In this document: piece after piece, positions 1 to 9,054 of the stretch
Layout of the letters: every line of letters starts with the position of its first letter
Numbering within the stretch: the first letter of the stretch is position 1
DNA from: Actinomycetes bacterium
GTDB lineage: Bacteria; Actinomycetota; Coriobacteriia; Coriobacteriales; Eggerthellaceae
Direction: 5' to 3'
Assembly (NCBI GenBank): GCA_023429565.1
Contig: JAEZDJ010000029.1
Span: 1-42,776, forward strand
Length of the DNA stretch: 42,776 nucleotides
Made by a program: the position numbers and the translations under genes
The notes under the pieces: generated by a model
Seen by the model: the letters and a program-made list of their open reading frames with translations, nothing else
The model's database searches: none
Told to the model about the DNA's origin: nothing

Positions 1-51
1 TTTTCTTAAGTTCATAATGATTTGCTCTGTGGTAAATCTTGTTTTCTTCAT
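1..51 (-). CDS. IS3-family transposase OrfA, N-terminal fragment cut by window edge
   Basis: Seventeen codons are visible on the minus strand, starting with ATG at 51 and reading MKKTRFTTEQIIMNLRK. This is the usual opening of the helix-turn-helix OrfA (HTH_8 type) in IS3-family elements, which begin with variants of MKK-RF-EEQI. OrfA binds the element ends, and its frameshifted fusion to OrfB makes the active transposase. The rest of the gene lies outside the window, so intactness cannot be judged. Confidence 0.7.
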   Translation of the reverse strand, partial: MKKTRFTTEQIIMNLRK

Positions 52-108
52 AGCGCAGTCCTTTCCCATGCATAAATCTTACTATTTCCTAGCATTGGGG
101 TTGGACCT
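1..108 (-). mobile_element. IS3-family insertion sequence, left end (continues beyond window)
   Basis: The element runs leftwards out of the window. Its orfA starts at base 51 on the minus strand. An end-like inverted repeat lies at 89-108, plus-strand core CTAGCATTGGGGTTGGACCT. The same core, shortened to CTAGCAGGGGTTGACC, ends the decayed IS3 copy at 9033-9048, so both copies belong to one IS group. The exact outer base and any target duplication cannot be fixed here. The adjoining RhuM gene stops just outside the end. Confidence 0.7.
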
Positions 109-119
109 GTTTTAGGGGG

Positions 120-806
120 TCAGGGCACATCAAAGCTTTGGTATATGTTTCCGATGCAGCCCTTAAACGAGTCGTCTTTTTCTGCACCGAACAAATCACC
201 CTCATTTGCAAAGTGCATGCTTTCGATGAAAGCTCTGCATTCTTCGTATTCCAGTATGTAAGTTGCTCGCGTGCCCTTTGGCTTTGCAAGTGTTTGGCGG
301 TCGTAATCATCCAATAAGGTCAATGCATCGGTATATGTTTTTAAGACATCAAGTATCTGCGTGGCTTGAAGGCTAGCTGGGATTCTGGCCATGACCTCAA
401 TCACGCGACCTAGCTGCGTGATCCGTTGGTCGTTTTGTGCATATCCTTCAATGAGATATCGCTTTAAAACATCTGTTGCCCAACGGCGAAACTCCACGCC
501 TCGCTGTGATTTAACGCGGTAACCAACGGAGATGATGACGTCAAGGTTATAAACGTTCGTCCGGTATTTTTTTCCATCTGCAGCAGTTGTCAAGGATTCC
601 TTGACAACTGAGTTTTTGGTAAGCTCGCCTTCGTTAAAGCAATTATTAATATGGGAGCTGACGTTTTGCTTAGAGGTGTCAAAAAGTGCAGCCATCTGGG
701 ATTGTGACAGCCAGACAGTGTCTTCTTCTATATTGACGATTAATGACACTTCGCCGTCAATAGATTCAAATGCTACCAGTGCATTCTCTTTCAATGTAGC
801 TCCCAA
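120..806 (-). pseudogene. rhuM: RhuM family protein, C-terminally truncated next to IS3
   Basis: The 228 residues match the RhuM (virulence RhuM) family: an N-terminal winged-helix-like part with VWLSQSQMAALF and KQNVSSHINN, the core VYNLDVIISVGYRVKS, then the start of a Fic/Doc-like second half (GAEKDDSFKGCIGNIYQSFD). Relatives of this architecture continue for about 100 residues with a Fic-like helix and a GNKR-type motif. Here the reading frame stops at 120-122, about a dozen bases before the IS3 end, so the catalytic-like half is missing. The start is TTG at 806 or a later codon. RhuM genes are common in genomic islands, and their biochemical role is not established. The family call is firm, and truncation by or beside the IS is the likely history. 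Confidence 0.75.
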
Positions 807-1146
807 ATACGAAATTGCCGAGAAGTGATTCTTGGCGACTCGGTAAAAGCTCTTTCGGTGCCTTCGTGACAGTTTATACCACGAATTGGGTTCGTTGTTG
901 AGTGCTTGCCAGATGCCAAATGAGTTTGAGCTTGGGCATTTCTGGCCTGCCTAGAGGCAGATGGTGTAAGTCTTCCCAAATTCAGGTACCTTCTTTAGAT
1001 TGCCTTGGGACCCCGGACAAAAAGCTGGCCCAGAATTGGCCGAGCCGCTCAGACGCACCCAAGAAAATGCACGGACCACCGGATCGATATGTTCTGCGTG
1101 TCGCGAAAAGGTTCGGGATATGCCGTGAATGGAAAGGATGTCTGGA

Positions 1147-1164
1147 TGAGGGGTCTGTCCCCTT
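1147..1164. repeat. GGGGTCTGACCC-type palindromic repeat, copy 1
   Basis: AGGGG-TCTGT-CCCCT forms a 5-bp dyad around a 5-nt centre. It matches the intergenic copies near 8162, 13222, 14703 and 16305, but has TGTCCCC where the consensus reads TGACCC. It lies upstream of the Wadjet operon. Confidence 0.5.
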
Positions 1165-1200
1165 TTCTCCGTGATATTGACTTCATAGCTCTGATTCTCC

Positions 1201-1229
1201 TTGGGCAGACAACGATCAATTGGTATGAT
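1201..1229 (+). promoter_or_regulatory. Candidate promoter of the Wadjet operon
   Basis: TTGGGC at 1201-1206 and TATGAT at 1224-1229 are separated by 17 bases and lie about 60 bases before the TTG start of jetA. The hexamers match the sigma70 consensus at four and five of six positions. This is pattern-based only. Confidence 0.35.
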
Positions 1230-1289
1230 TGCCAAGCGGAGTCAATGGAAGTGCGCGGAGCCGTAGTGTGAACGATCGGAGGAGCACGT

Positions 1290-2789
1290 TTGTCAGTCGC
1301 TTCGACAGCAATTGCCCTGCAGAAGCTCAAGGACGAGAATATCGCGTGGAAGCTTCTGCGTTCAAAGCGGGCACCTCTCGTTATCGCAATCCTCGACGCT
1401 CATTTCACCGGTGACGTTCGTCGCATACCCGTTCCGGAATTCATCAGTCTTGTTGACACCGACCTCGATGACATTCGATTCAGGACCACCGTCGAGGTGA
1501 AGCGTTCCGCACAGGCTTACTGTGACAAATGGCGTGTGGACGGATATCTGGTCAGAAGACCCGTGGCGCAATCACGACAGGAAACCTACGAGCTGTCCAG
1601 CGGCGCGTTTGCTGCTATCGAATATGCGAAGCGGCTGATGCAACCCCATCGGATAGCAACGCAATCGCGTTTGAGCACCATCATCGATCAGATAAATGGT
1701 TTGGCACTGGCCACCGACGAGAATGAGGATCGCCGCCGCAAGGCATTGCTCGATGAGAGAGCCCGTCTCGATGCACAGCTCGATCTGCTTGCCCGAGGGC
1801 AGATCGGTGTGATCGACGAGGCGCAGGCTCTTGAGCGTGCCCAGGACATCGTGAATCTGGCACGTGAGATACCCGTTGACTTTGTTCATGTGCGCAACGA
1901 TTTCGAGGAGATCAACCGTTCGCTTTACGACACCATCATCAATTACGACGAGGGCCACAGAGAAATTCTTTCCGACATCTTCGACGGCGTCGACGAAATA
2001 GCGGAAACGCCGTCGGGACAATCCTTCAGAGGGTTCTACTCACTGCTGAGAAATGCCGATCTGTCCGAGACGCTGCAGGACGATATAGATGCCATCCTTG
2101 AGTGCCGCTTTGCCTCTGAACTGGGTGGAGATGACAGACGATTTCTTCGCAACCTCATGCAGATGTTCGTTGACCAGAGCCAGGAGGTCAACGGTGTGAT
2201 GACCTCCTTCGCGCATGGATTGCGTCGTTTCGTGCAAAGCCAGAACTATCAGCAGGAGCGCGCTCTGAAGAAGCAGATAGATTATGCGCTTGGACGTGCG
2301 CACCGTGTCGTTGAACGTTACCCGCCCGCCTTCCTCATGCACAGGGAACTCAATTTGACTTCCATGCAGATCGCGCCGATCACGCGTTGGAAACTGAAGA
2401 ATCCTGCCGAAAACCAGGCGGCTCCCATTGACAAGGTTCCCGCCGTTGAAACCGAGACCATGACCTTTGAGCAACTGCGCGCGATCGCGCGTGAAACAGA
2501 GATAGATTTTTCTGAGCTGGCTCAGAACGTCAATGAGCTTTTGAACTCGCGTATGATCCATATAGGCGGCCGAGCCATCAGCGATAGGGAAGGCGTTACC
2601 GTTGGAGAGGTGCTTGACGCCTATCCGCCGACGCAGGGCATTGCGAGCATTGTTGGCCTCGTGGCACTGGCTATCGAGCAAGGAGACCGCCATGTGGGTG
2701 ACGAGACCCTCCATTGGCACACGAACGACGGGGTTCGATTCAGGACAACTGTGCCAAAGCTTGTCTTCTTCCGAGAGGTGACAGCATGA
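1290..2789 (+). CDS. jetA: Wadjet anti-plasmid protein JetA (DUF3375)
   Basis: This 499-residue protein is the first gene of a type I Wadjet operon. JetA is the kleisin-like subunit (MukF counterpart) that bridges the JetC SMC dimer in the complex that extrudes and cuts circular DNA. Family marks include the N-terminal winged-helix region, the stretch near residues 125-175 around TQSRLSTIIDQINGLAL and RRRKALLDERARLDAQLDLL, and the FDGVDEIAETPSGQSF region near 230. Length is normal for DUF3375. The start is TTG at 1290, supported by GGAGGAG about six bases upstream. It overlaps jetB by the four bases ATGA (2786-2789), which implies translational coupling. The family call is firm from sequence and from the four-gene order. 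Confidence 0.93.
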   Translation: MSVASTAIALQKLKDENIAWKLLRSKRAPLVIAILDAHFTGDVRRIPVPEFISLVDTDLDDIRFRTTVEVKRSAQAYCDKWRVDGYLVRRPVAQSRQETYELSSGAFAAIEYAKRLMQPHRIATQSRLSTIIDQINGLALATDENEDRRRKALLDERARLDAQLDLLARGQIGVIDEAQALERAQDIVNLAREIPVDFVHVRNDFEEINRSLYDTIINYDEGHREILSDIFDGVDEIAETPSGQSFRGFYSLLRNADLSETLQDDIDAILECRFASELGGDDRRFLRNLMQMFVDQSQEVNGVMTSFAHGLRRFVQSQNYQQERALKKQIDYALGRAHRVVERYPPAFLMHRELNLTSMQIAPITRWKLKNPAENQAAPIDKVPAVETETMTFEQLRAIARETEIDFSELAQNVNELLNSRMIHIGGRAISDREGVTVGEVLDAYPPTQGIASIVGLVALAIEQGDRHVGDETLHWHTNDGVRFRTTVPKLVFFREVTA

Positions 2790-3469
2790 CCGACGAGCAG
2801 ATGAAAGACTTTGAAACATTCGACTTCGACGACGACGGCGAAGGGGGCGAGAATGAGGGGCTGTGGCCTGGGGACAGGGGCTTGCTGGAACTCAATTCAC
2901 GTCGAGCATTGCTTCAACTGGTACGAGGTCCCATGATCAGTGCCGATAACGGCAAGGATCTTTGGCAGGCCCTGCTGAATGATCGCATGGCCATTGCTTC
3001 GCGCTTGGCGGATTTATTTCTGGTGCTCGTCATCAAGGAAGAAGACGGAATAGCTTTCGTGCAGAACGCACCGACCGCAGACCCGCGCGTTCCTAAGACG
3101 GTACGTGCGCAGCCGCTGACGCTCATCGACACGATTCTCGTGCTGATGCTGCGGCGTGAGTTGGTGGGGAGTGGTGGTCGTGTGATCGTCGGTCGCGAGG
3201 AAACCTATGCCACGTTGGCGAACTATCGACCGCTTTCTCAACTTGATGAGGCAGCCTATCGCAAGCGACTCGACAACTCATGGAACAAGCTTGTCAACAA
3301 CGGCATGTTGATGGGAACCGACATAACGGAGCGTTTTGAGATATCACCCGTGCTCAAGCTTGTATTCAGCGCAGAGGATGCCGAGGCGGTGAGTGCGGCT
3401 TTCGACGAGCTGCTGGCGGATGCTGGAGAGACCGCAATCGAATCACCGCAAGATGAGGAGCGGCAATGA
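2786..3469 (+). CDS. jetB: Wadjet anti-plasmid protein JetB (DUF4194)
   Basis: This 227-residue protein corresponds to DUF4194, the MukE-like KITE subunit that dimerises on JetA in the Wadjet complex. It opens with an acidic tail rich in Asp, Glu and Gly (residues 1-35). The winged-helix body follows, with ALLQLVRGPMISADNG near residue 45 and the RLDNSWNKLVNNGMLM region near residue 160, typical of the family. The ATG at 2786 overlaps the jetA stop. A longer in-frame start at 2714 lies inside jetA and has no better ribosome site, so the coupled start is preferred. The stop overlaps the jetC start by four bases (ATGA, 3466-3469). Length is usual for JetB. Confidence 0.92.
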   Translation: MTDEQMKDFETFDFDDDGEGGENEGLWPGDRGLLELNSRRALLQLVRGPMISADNGKDLWQALLNDRMAIASRLADLFLVLVIKEEDGIAFVQNAPTADPRVPKTVRAQPLTLIDTILVLMLRRELVGSGGRVIVGREETYATLANYRPLSQLDEAAYRKRLDNSWNKLVNNGMLMGTDITERFEISPVLKLVFSAEDAEAVSAAFDELLADAGETAIESPQDEERQ

Positions 3470-6400
3470 GCAACAAGCCCGAGATGGCTGTCGCCGGACA
3501 ACTTGGCCTTGGAACGCTTTCCGAGGAATGGTCCGACAGCTCCTTGGTGGAGGAGGGATACCCGGGGCAGTGGCGCCTTTCGCGTATCGACGTGGCGAAC
3601 TGGGGCACGTTCGGTGGATATCACAGTCTGCCTGTTGACCGGAAGGGACTGTTGATAACGGGTGCCTCAGGCTCGGGGAAGTCGTCGCTGCTCGATGCAG
3701 TGACCACGGTACTCACTCCTCCGCGTAACCGCCATCTGAACGCCGCGGCGCGAAGCGGAGCAAGCAAAGGCGAAGATCGCACGCTCGCAAGCTATATTCG
3801 TGGTGCCTACAAGCACGAAGTGAACGACGTGGGAGAGGTGTCCAGCAGTTTTCTCAGAGCCCGCAAGGCTACATGGAGTGGAATCATGTTGCGCTATGAG
3901 AACGGATTGGAGGCCGCAGCCGCGCGCACGGCAGCGCACGAGCGACCTCATGGGGCCGTCAACCTGCTCATTCTGTTCAATCTGAAGGCGAACAGCAATT
4001 CCATCGATGGAATATCGCAGCTCTACGCAGTCGTACGTGGGGATCATACCTTGTCGGAATTCGAATCCTGTGCCGTCAATGGTATCGACTCCAAGCGGAT
4101 GAAGGCGGACTTCCATGATTGCGTGCAGATATTTCGTGAACATAGCGCCTTCGAGGCGGCGTTCTGTAGACAGTTGGGAATTGCGGGACCCAAGACACTC
4201 GAATTGCTGCATAAAACGCAGGCGGCGAAAAATTTCGGGTCACTCGATGAATTGTTCAGGAATTTCATGCTCGATAGGCCAAAGACCTTTGACCAGGCGG
4301 ATGAGGCGGTGGAACAGTTCACCGCGCTTTCCCAGGCGTATGCCGGCGTGGTGAAACAGCGAGAGCAGATGTGCCATCTGGAGCCGTTGGTTGCTTTGGG
4401 AAAGCAGAACGCCGAGGCACAAGACGAGATCGAGCGGTTGCAACGGCTGGCAACATGTCTTCCGGGGTATACCGCCCAGGTGATTCTCGGCCTGTTGCGA
4501 AACGAGCACGTACGTCTGGGGCGTGCCTCGGAGGAGCTTCGAGAGCGATTCAATTCGGCGAAGGCAGAACAGCAATTCGCCAAGCAGGCACTCGATCAGG
4601 CTCAGCGATCTTTGGGAGAAGCGGGTGGCGGTGCCCTTGACATGGCCACCTCGCAGTTGCTCACCTACGAAAGACAGCTTGAGCAGGTACGCGAAAATCG
4701 GAGCCGCATGCTCGTTGACCTGAAGTGCGCAGGTGTCGGGGAGCTGCCGCGATCCTATTGGGCATGGCAGGACCTCAGACGCGAGACCGACGAAAAGGCT
4801 TCTGCCGCACAGGCCGAACAGGAGGCCAATCGTGTCTCGCAGTATCGCAGCTATGGTCGGGTTCCCGAGCTCCAGGAGCGTATCAAGTCAACGGAGAGCG
4901 AGCTGCGGTATCTGCGACGCAGGCAGACCAATATCCCCCAACGGCTCCATCGGGTGCGTGAAGACATCGCCCGGCATCTCGGCCTCGACCCGATCGAGCT
5001 TCCTTTTGTGGGAGAGTTGGTCAGTGTCAAGCCCGCATATTCTTCCTGGCGTGGAGCCATTGAACGGTTGCTGGAGAATCGAGCAAAGACCTTGTTGGTA
5101 ACCGCACGCATCGCACCTGCGGTCTCGCGATATGTCGAATCACGGCATCTGGGCGTTCGTCTTGAATTCATAGCTGTGCCCGTGGACGCGGATGTTCCAA
5201 AGCGGTCATTTGGCGAGGGTTCGCTCGTCAGCAGATTGGCGGTCAAGCACCATGCGACACATCCTGAATACTCGAATTGGGTGAACCGGCATCTGCGAGA
5301 GCGTTTTGACTATGCTTGCGTGGAAACGCCCGACGAGTTATCCGATCATCGGTTTGCCCTGACCATTGGCGGTCAGATCAAACGTGACAATCGCTATGTG
5401 AAGGATGACCGTTTCAAGCTGGATGACCGAACGCGCTGGGTTCTGGGCGATGACAATGACGAGAAGGTCGGGCAATTTCTCGCAGATCTCAAACAACTCA
5501 AGGAGAATCTGATGGAGGCCGATTCGACAGCCCGCCGTCTCTCCGAACATACGCAACGGGCACGTGACTTGCTGCGCGCGAAGATACAGCTCGACGAGAG
5601 TGACTGGAGCAACTACGATATTGCAAGTGCGGAAGACGAGCATCGCAAGGCCTCGGAGTTTTGTCGCCAGCTCAGCCATGGCAACGTCAGACTCGAGCGC
5701 GCGGCGGCTCTGCGCGACGAGGCGCAAAAGCGAAACGAGGCGGCCGACAAAGCGACGAATGCCGCGCAACTCGATCTCGACCGCAATGAGCGCCTCCTTT
5801 CCGAGACTGAGGCTGAAATAGAGAAGCAGACAAAGCGTGTGAAGGACCTCGAACTGCCGAACGAGGATGAGGGTACCGGGTTGGTCAAGCTGTTCAAGCA
5901 GGCCAACAAAACCTTCGACCAAGGCGAAAAGGAGGTTTATCAGACGAGCTTGCAGGTTCAGAACCGCATTGCCTCGCTGCAGTCTCAGGCTCAGTCGACC
6001 GAGCAGAAAACCCGCAACCAGGTCGAGCACCTCGAGTATGAATTCGGTCAACGCTGGCAGCTGGAAGCAGCCGACCTGAGTTCCTCCTTCGCTGACCTCG
6101 ATGCCTACCTTGCGCTCTACCATCAGATCAAGGCGACGGGATTGCCTGATTACGAACAGCGTTTCATGCATGTTCTGCATGACTTCGGGCAAGATCAGAT
6201 AACGGTTATCGCCTCGACCATCCATGGGGCTTTCCGTGAGGTGAAAGAGAAGCTCATTCCTGTCAACGACTCTCTGAGGCTCTCGAACTACAGTCCCACC
6301 ACCCATTTGCAAATCAAGGCAAAGGATGCCAAAAGCGTCCAGGTATCTGATTTTCTCAAGGTATTGAAGGAAATCACGCAAGGTTCGTGGGATGAGAGCG

Positions 6401-6942
6401 ACATGGCATCCGCAGAGGCTCGGTTCAATAAGACAAACGCTGTTATCAAGCGGTTGAAATCCAGCGAGTATGCCGACACCGTCTGGCGAAGAAACTGCCT
6501 GGATACGCGCCAGCATGTCAGCTTCATCGCCAATGAGATCGACGCGAGCGGGACGGTGGTGAACGTGCATAGCTCAGACACCGGACTTTCGGGCGGGCAG
6601 AAGCAAAAGCTTGTCATCTTCTGTCTTGCAGCGGCGCTGCGCTATCAGCTAGCGGACGCGGACCAGCCCTTACCCCGCTATGGAACAGTGGTCCTTGATG
6701 AGGCGTTTGACAAAGCGGATCCTGCTTTTGCCCGCATTGCCATGGACATCTTTCAGGTCTTCGGCTTCCATATGATTCTTGCCACACCATATAAATTGAT
6801 AACCGTCCTCGCTCCCTACATCGGGGCCATTGCTACGGTCACGTGTCAGGATTCGAAGTATTCCAATCTCACACTGATCGACATTACCGAGGATGGCGGA
6901 GGGGAGCAGAAAGAACGGGGGGATGATGCCGATGACGGCTGA
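3466..6942 (+). CDS. jetC: Wadjet SMC-like ATPase JetC
   Basis: This 1158-residue SMC/MukB/SbcC-type ATPase is the motor of Wadjet. Walker A is GASGSGKSS at residues 66-74. The ABC signature LSGGQ is at 1041-1045, and Walker B with its catalytic Glu is VVLDEAFD around 1075-1082. Between the half-ATPases lie long Glu/Arg/Gln-rich coiled coils (about 330-480 and 680-890) flanking a hinge-like globular region. Length and layout fit JetC, and all nucleotide motifs are intact. It overlaps jetB by four bases, and its 3' end overlaps or abuts jetD. In the known system, ATP hydrolysis drives loop extrusion on circular plasmid DNA before JetD cleaves it. Nothing in the sequence suggests inactivation. 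Confidence 0.95.
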   Translation: MSNKPEMAVAGQLGLGTLSEEWSDSSLVEEGYPGQWRLSRIDVANWGTFGGYHSLPVDRKGLLITGASGSGKSSLLDAVTTVLTPPRNRHLNAAARSGASKGEDRTLASYIRGAYKHEVNDVGEVSSSFLRARKATWSGIMLRYENGLEAAAARTAAHERPHGAVNLLILFNLKANSNSIDGISQLYAVVRGDHTLSEFESCAVNGIDSKRMKADFHDCVQIFREHSAFEAAFCRQLGIAGPKTLELLHKTQAAKNFGSLDELFRNFMLDRPKTFDQADEAVEQFTALSQAYAGVVKQREQMCHLEPLVALGKQNAEAQDEIERLQRLATCLPGYTAQVILGLLRNEHVRLGRASEELRERFNSAKAEQQFAKQALDQAQRSLGEAGGGALDMATSQLLTYERQLEQVRENRSRMLVDLKCAGVGELPRSYWAWQDLRRETDEKASAAQAEQEANRVSQYRSYGRVPELQERIKSTESELRYLRRRQTNIPQRLHRVREDIARHLGLDPIELPFVGELVSVKPAYSSWRGAIERLLENRAKTLLVTARIAPAVSRYVESRHLGVRLEFIAVPVDADVPKRSFGEGSLVSRLAVKHHATHPEYSNWVNRHLRERFDYACVETPDELSDHRFALTIGGQIKRDNRYVKDDRFKLDDRTRWVLGDDNDEKVGQFLADLKQLKENLMEADSTARRLSEHTQRARDLLRAKIQLDESDWSNYDIASAEDEHRKASEFCRQLSHGNVRLERAAALRDEAQKRNEAADKATNAAQLDLDRNERLLSETEAEIEKQTKRVKDLELPNEDEGTGLVKLFKQANKTFDQGEKEVYQTSLQVQNRIASLQSQAQSTEQKTRNQVEHLEYEFGQRWQLEAADLSSSFADLDAYLALYHQIKATGLPDYEQRFMHVLHDFGQDQITVIASTIHGAFREVKEKLIPVNDSLRLSNYSPTTHLQIKAKDAKSVQVSDFLKVLKEITQGSWDESDMASAEARFNKTNAVIKRLKSSEYADTVWRRNCLDTRQHVSFIANEIDASGTVVNVHSSDTGLSGGQKQKLVIFCLAAALRYQLADADQPLPRYGTVVLDEAFDKADPAFARIAMDIFQVFGFHMILATPYKLITVLAPYIGAIATVTCQDSKYSNLTLIDITEDGGGEQKERGDDADDG

Positions 6943-8152
6943 CATGGTGACCGTGGCTCAAGCCAGAAAGCGCGCTGAGGGCCAGTACAGCCGCCACTGC
7001 TGGGACTGGGCGTATCAGCTGTTCTCTTGTATGGTTGACGGGAAGCCGCTCGTGACGGATGCGGATTTCGCCGTGCCCTTGCATCCTCCAACGGAGAAGG
7101 TCGTATTGAGCGATCCGGGCGTTGCGCGGTCATGGGCGCAATCATGGCGTAACCTGCCGTTGCGTGAGCGCATCGGTTGGGTGGAACGCTCGTGGCCAAG
7201 CGTTGGGAACCAGATGGTGCCACAGAGGCTTCACCTGGTCGGTGCGAAGGAAATAGCTAAGTTCGCCAGTCGAACGGGCGAATGGCTGACGTTGCGTAAT
7301 CGTACCCTCGATCTCGCAAGGCGGTGGAGAAGTCGCTGGCTCAGCATGAGCCCTGGCTGCGAGCCGGCAACGATGCGTCGTTCTCTCCGGTTGGCAGCCG
7401 CAGACTTTGTGAAACTCGACGAGTCCGATTGGCTCACGCTTCTGAGGGTGATCGATTGGCTGCTCGACCATAGGGATGTCTCCTGCTATGTGCGTGAACT
7501 GCCCATTCGCGGCATCGATACCAAGTGGATCGAGCAACATCGTAAAGTTGTCGCGCGTTTGCATGAGGCCTTCTCGGGACAGGCGGACACCGCCTTGCTT
7601 CTGAAGGCGCCCTCCCAGATTCGCATCCGGTTTCTTGACGAAGCTTTGGCACCAAGCGGACTTCGTGACATCTCGGCATCGGTTTCCGAGCTCAACCGAT
7701 ACGGCAAGTCACCTCGGGCTGCCATCATCTGCGAGAATCTCGTTTCGGTCATGACGCTCCCAAGCCTTCCGGGCGTCGTGGCGCTTCATGGGGGCGGCTA
7801 TGGCGTCGGGGATTTGGCGGGCATAGGCTGGCTTTCACGTATCCCTGTTCTGTATTGGGGAGATATGGACAGCCATGGATTCGCCATTCTTAGCCAATGG
7901 CGACACCATCACTGTCGAACACGATCCTTGATGATGAACGCGGAAACGCTTTCCCATCATCGCGATCTCTGTGTGCAGGAAGCTCATCCAAGCACCGCGA
8001 CGATTGATCGCTTGACCTCCGATGAACGGAAGGCATTGGCATTGCTCAAGGGAGAGGGCGGCTGCCTGAGGCTTGAGCAGGAGCGCATCGAATGGGAGTA
8101 TGCGTTGCACGAGATAGAGGAGGCTTTGGCAGGCTTAAACTTCGACCGTTGA
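6932..8152 (+). CDS. jetD: Wadjet nuclease subunit JetD (DUF3322/DUF2220, Toprim-like)
   Basis: This protein of about 406 residues has the DUF3322 N-terminal and DUF2220 C-terminal halves of JetD, the subunit that cuts plasmid DNA. The Toprim-like metal motif is WGDMDSHGF, with D311 and D313 counted from the chosen start. Upstream of it are the conserved CENLVSV and HGGGYGVGDLA stretches. Start choice is uncertain: in-frame ATGs lie at 6893, 6923, 6926, 6932 and 6944. The run of G at 6917-6922 gives the best ribosome-site spacing to 6932, and 6944 sits just past the jetC stop. It ends the four-gene operon; the next recognisable feature is an IS3 remnant. The family assignment is firm. Confidence 0.92.
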   Translation: MTADMVTVAQARKRAEGQYSRHCWDWAYQLFSCMVDGKPLVTDADFAVPLHPPTEKVVLSDPGVARSWAQSWRNLPLRERIGWVERSWPSVGNQMVPQRLHLVGAKEIAKFASRTGEWLTLRNRTLDLARRWRSRWLSMSPGCEPATMRRSLRLAAADFVKLDESDWLTLLRVIDWLLDHRDVSCYVRELPIRGIDTKWIEQHRKVVARLHEAFSGQADTALLLKAPSQIRIRFLDEALAPSGLRDISASVSELNRYGKSPRAAIICENLVSVMTLPSLPGVVALHGGGYGVGDLAGIGWLSRIPVLYWGDMDSHGFAILSQWRHHHCRTRSLMMNAETLSHHRDLCVQEAHPSTATIDRLTSDERKALALLKGEGGCLRLEQERIEWEYALHEIEEALAGLNFDR

Positions 8153-8159
8153 AGCTGTG

Positions 8160-8180
8160 TGAGAGGGGACTGACCCTTCA
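8160..8180. repeat. GGGGTCTGACCC-type repeat, copy 2
   Basis: GAGAGGGGACTGACCCTTCA lies between jetD and the IS3 remnant. It differs from the copies near 13222 and 16305 by one central base, and the flanking GA and CTTC are shared with copy 3. Confidence 0.55.
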
Positions 8181-8264
8181 GACAGCAGCGACACCTTGAT
8201 TATTGAAACCGCTGCTATAGGCGCGCTGCCCACTGCGGATGACGGAAGGCGGCTCTGTTTGTGA

Positions 8265-9029
8265 ATGCTTTCAGCTTACGCCAACAAGACTGTCTGCATG
8301 AGCCAGCAGGAACTTGCTTTTCCGGCTGGCTCGACTTTTCAACGGTTTTTGTTACAGGTGCTATTCGGAGATATCGGCAACGGCGGCGTCTGCGGATATC
8401 TTTCCATAAGAGAATGCGATGGGCTCAAGGGGCTTCGAAGCGAGAGGGAGCGGGAGATGCCGTCGCATCCTTCGAAAGATCCCGGCCTCGCCGGCAAGAA
8501 CGTGCTTGAACGGGCATTCGCGGCAGATTCTAAAAACCAGGCATGGGTTGGAGGCATGACCCATACGAAAGCAAGTCAAGGGTTTCTTTGCCTGGCAGCC
8601 ATGGCCGACGCCTTCTCGAGGAAAATCGTCGGTTGGGCAGCGTCTGGCCGAATCAGGGAAAGCCCCGTGGTCGACGCCATGAGCCAGGCGATGCCCGAAG
8701 AGAAGCCTTCTCCCGGCCTGCTTGCACATGCCGGCCGCGGGCCGCAGCATGCCTCCTATGCATTCGATCGGCTGTCGATTGACAATGGGCTTGCCCAGTC
8801 AATGTCGAGGAAAGGAAATCCCCATGGCAATGCGGTGTCTGAGCCGTTTTATGAAACCCTCAAAAGAGAACTGGTGAGAGGAGCAAAGCACGGGACCAGA
8901 ATCGATGGCAGGCAGGAGATGTTCAAATGCATCGAGCTTTGCTGCAACAGGAAGCGAAAGCACTCGTCACTTGGGCACATGAGTCCTGTCGATTATGAAC
9001 GCCAGAACATCCAAAAAACCTTAACTTAG
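8265..9029 (+). pseudogene. Decayed IS3-family transposase OrfB
   Basis: The 254-codon frame is an IS3 OrfB with an rve/DDE core. Recognisable blocks are AMADAFSRKIVGWAASG, the region around SMSRKGNPHGNAVSEPF, and the C-terminus RKHSSLGHMSPVDYERQNIQ. Two catalytic aspartates appear lost: the usual WVTDIT block reads WVGGMT, and the usual HSDRGSQY block reads HAGRGPQH. The Glu in NAVSEPF remains. The first 80 residues fit the family poorly, so the N-terminal half is missing or scrambled. Despite the open frame it should be inactive. It follows the Wadjet operon and ends at the IS right terminus. Confidence 0.8.
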
Positions 9030-9049
9030 TGTCTAGCAGGGGTTGACCA
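8265..9049 (+). mobile_element. IS3-family element remnant (OrfB side and right end)
   Basis: Only the OrfB half and the right terminal repeat survive. The end at 9031-9049 (GTCTAGCAGGGGTTGACCA) mirrors the terminal repeat of the IS3 copy at the left window edge. No orfA is seen upstream, since jetD and the 8160 repeat take its place. The element points rightwards, while the left-edge copy points leftwards, so the Wadjet operon lies between two divergently oriented copies of one IS group. Confidence 0.7.
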
Positions 9050-9054
9050 TACCA

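Larger units (their letters stand above)
807..1289. other. Intergenic region between rhuM and the Wadjet operon
   Basis: No convincing gene is seen in these 483 bases. The region should hold the rhuM promoter (leftward) and the Wadjet promoter (rightward). It contains one copy of the GGGGTCTGTCCCC palindromic repeat at 1147-1164 and a plausible sigma70-type promoter at 1201-1229. Short frames on both strands have no recognisable protein similarity. Confidence 0.5.

Noticed and set aside
2040..2819. 259-codon minus-strand frame across jetA/jetB
   Set aside because: Shadow of two firm Jet genes with no independent support.
5338..6570. 410-codon minus-strand frame inside jetC
   Set aside because: Antisense shadow of the coiled-coil coding sequence; no ribosome site and no family match.
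8265..9029. Functional IS3 transposase
   Set aside because: Two catalytic aspartates are replaced by Gly and the N-terminal half does not fit OrfB.
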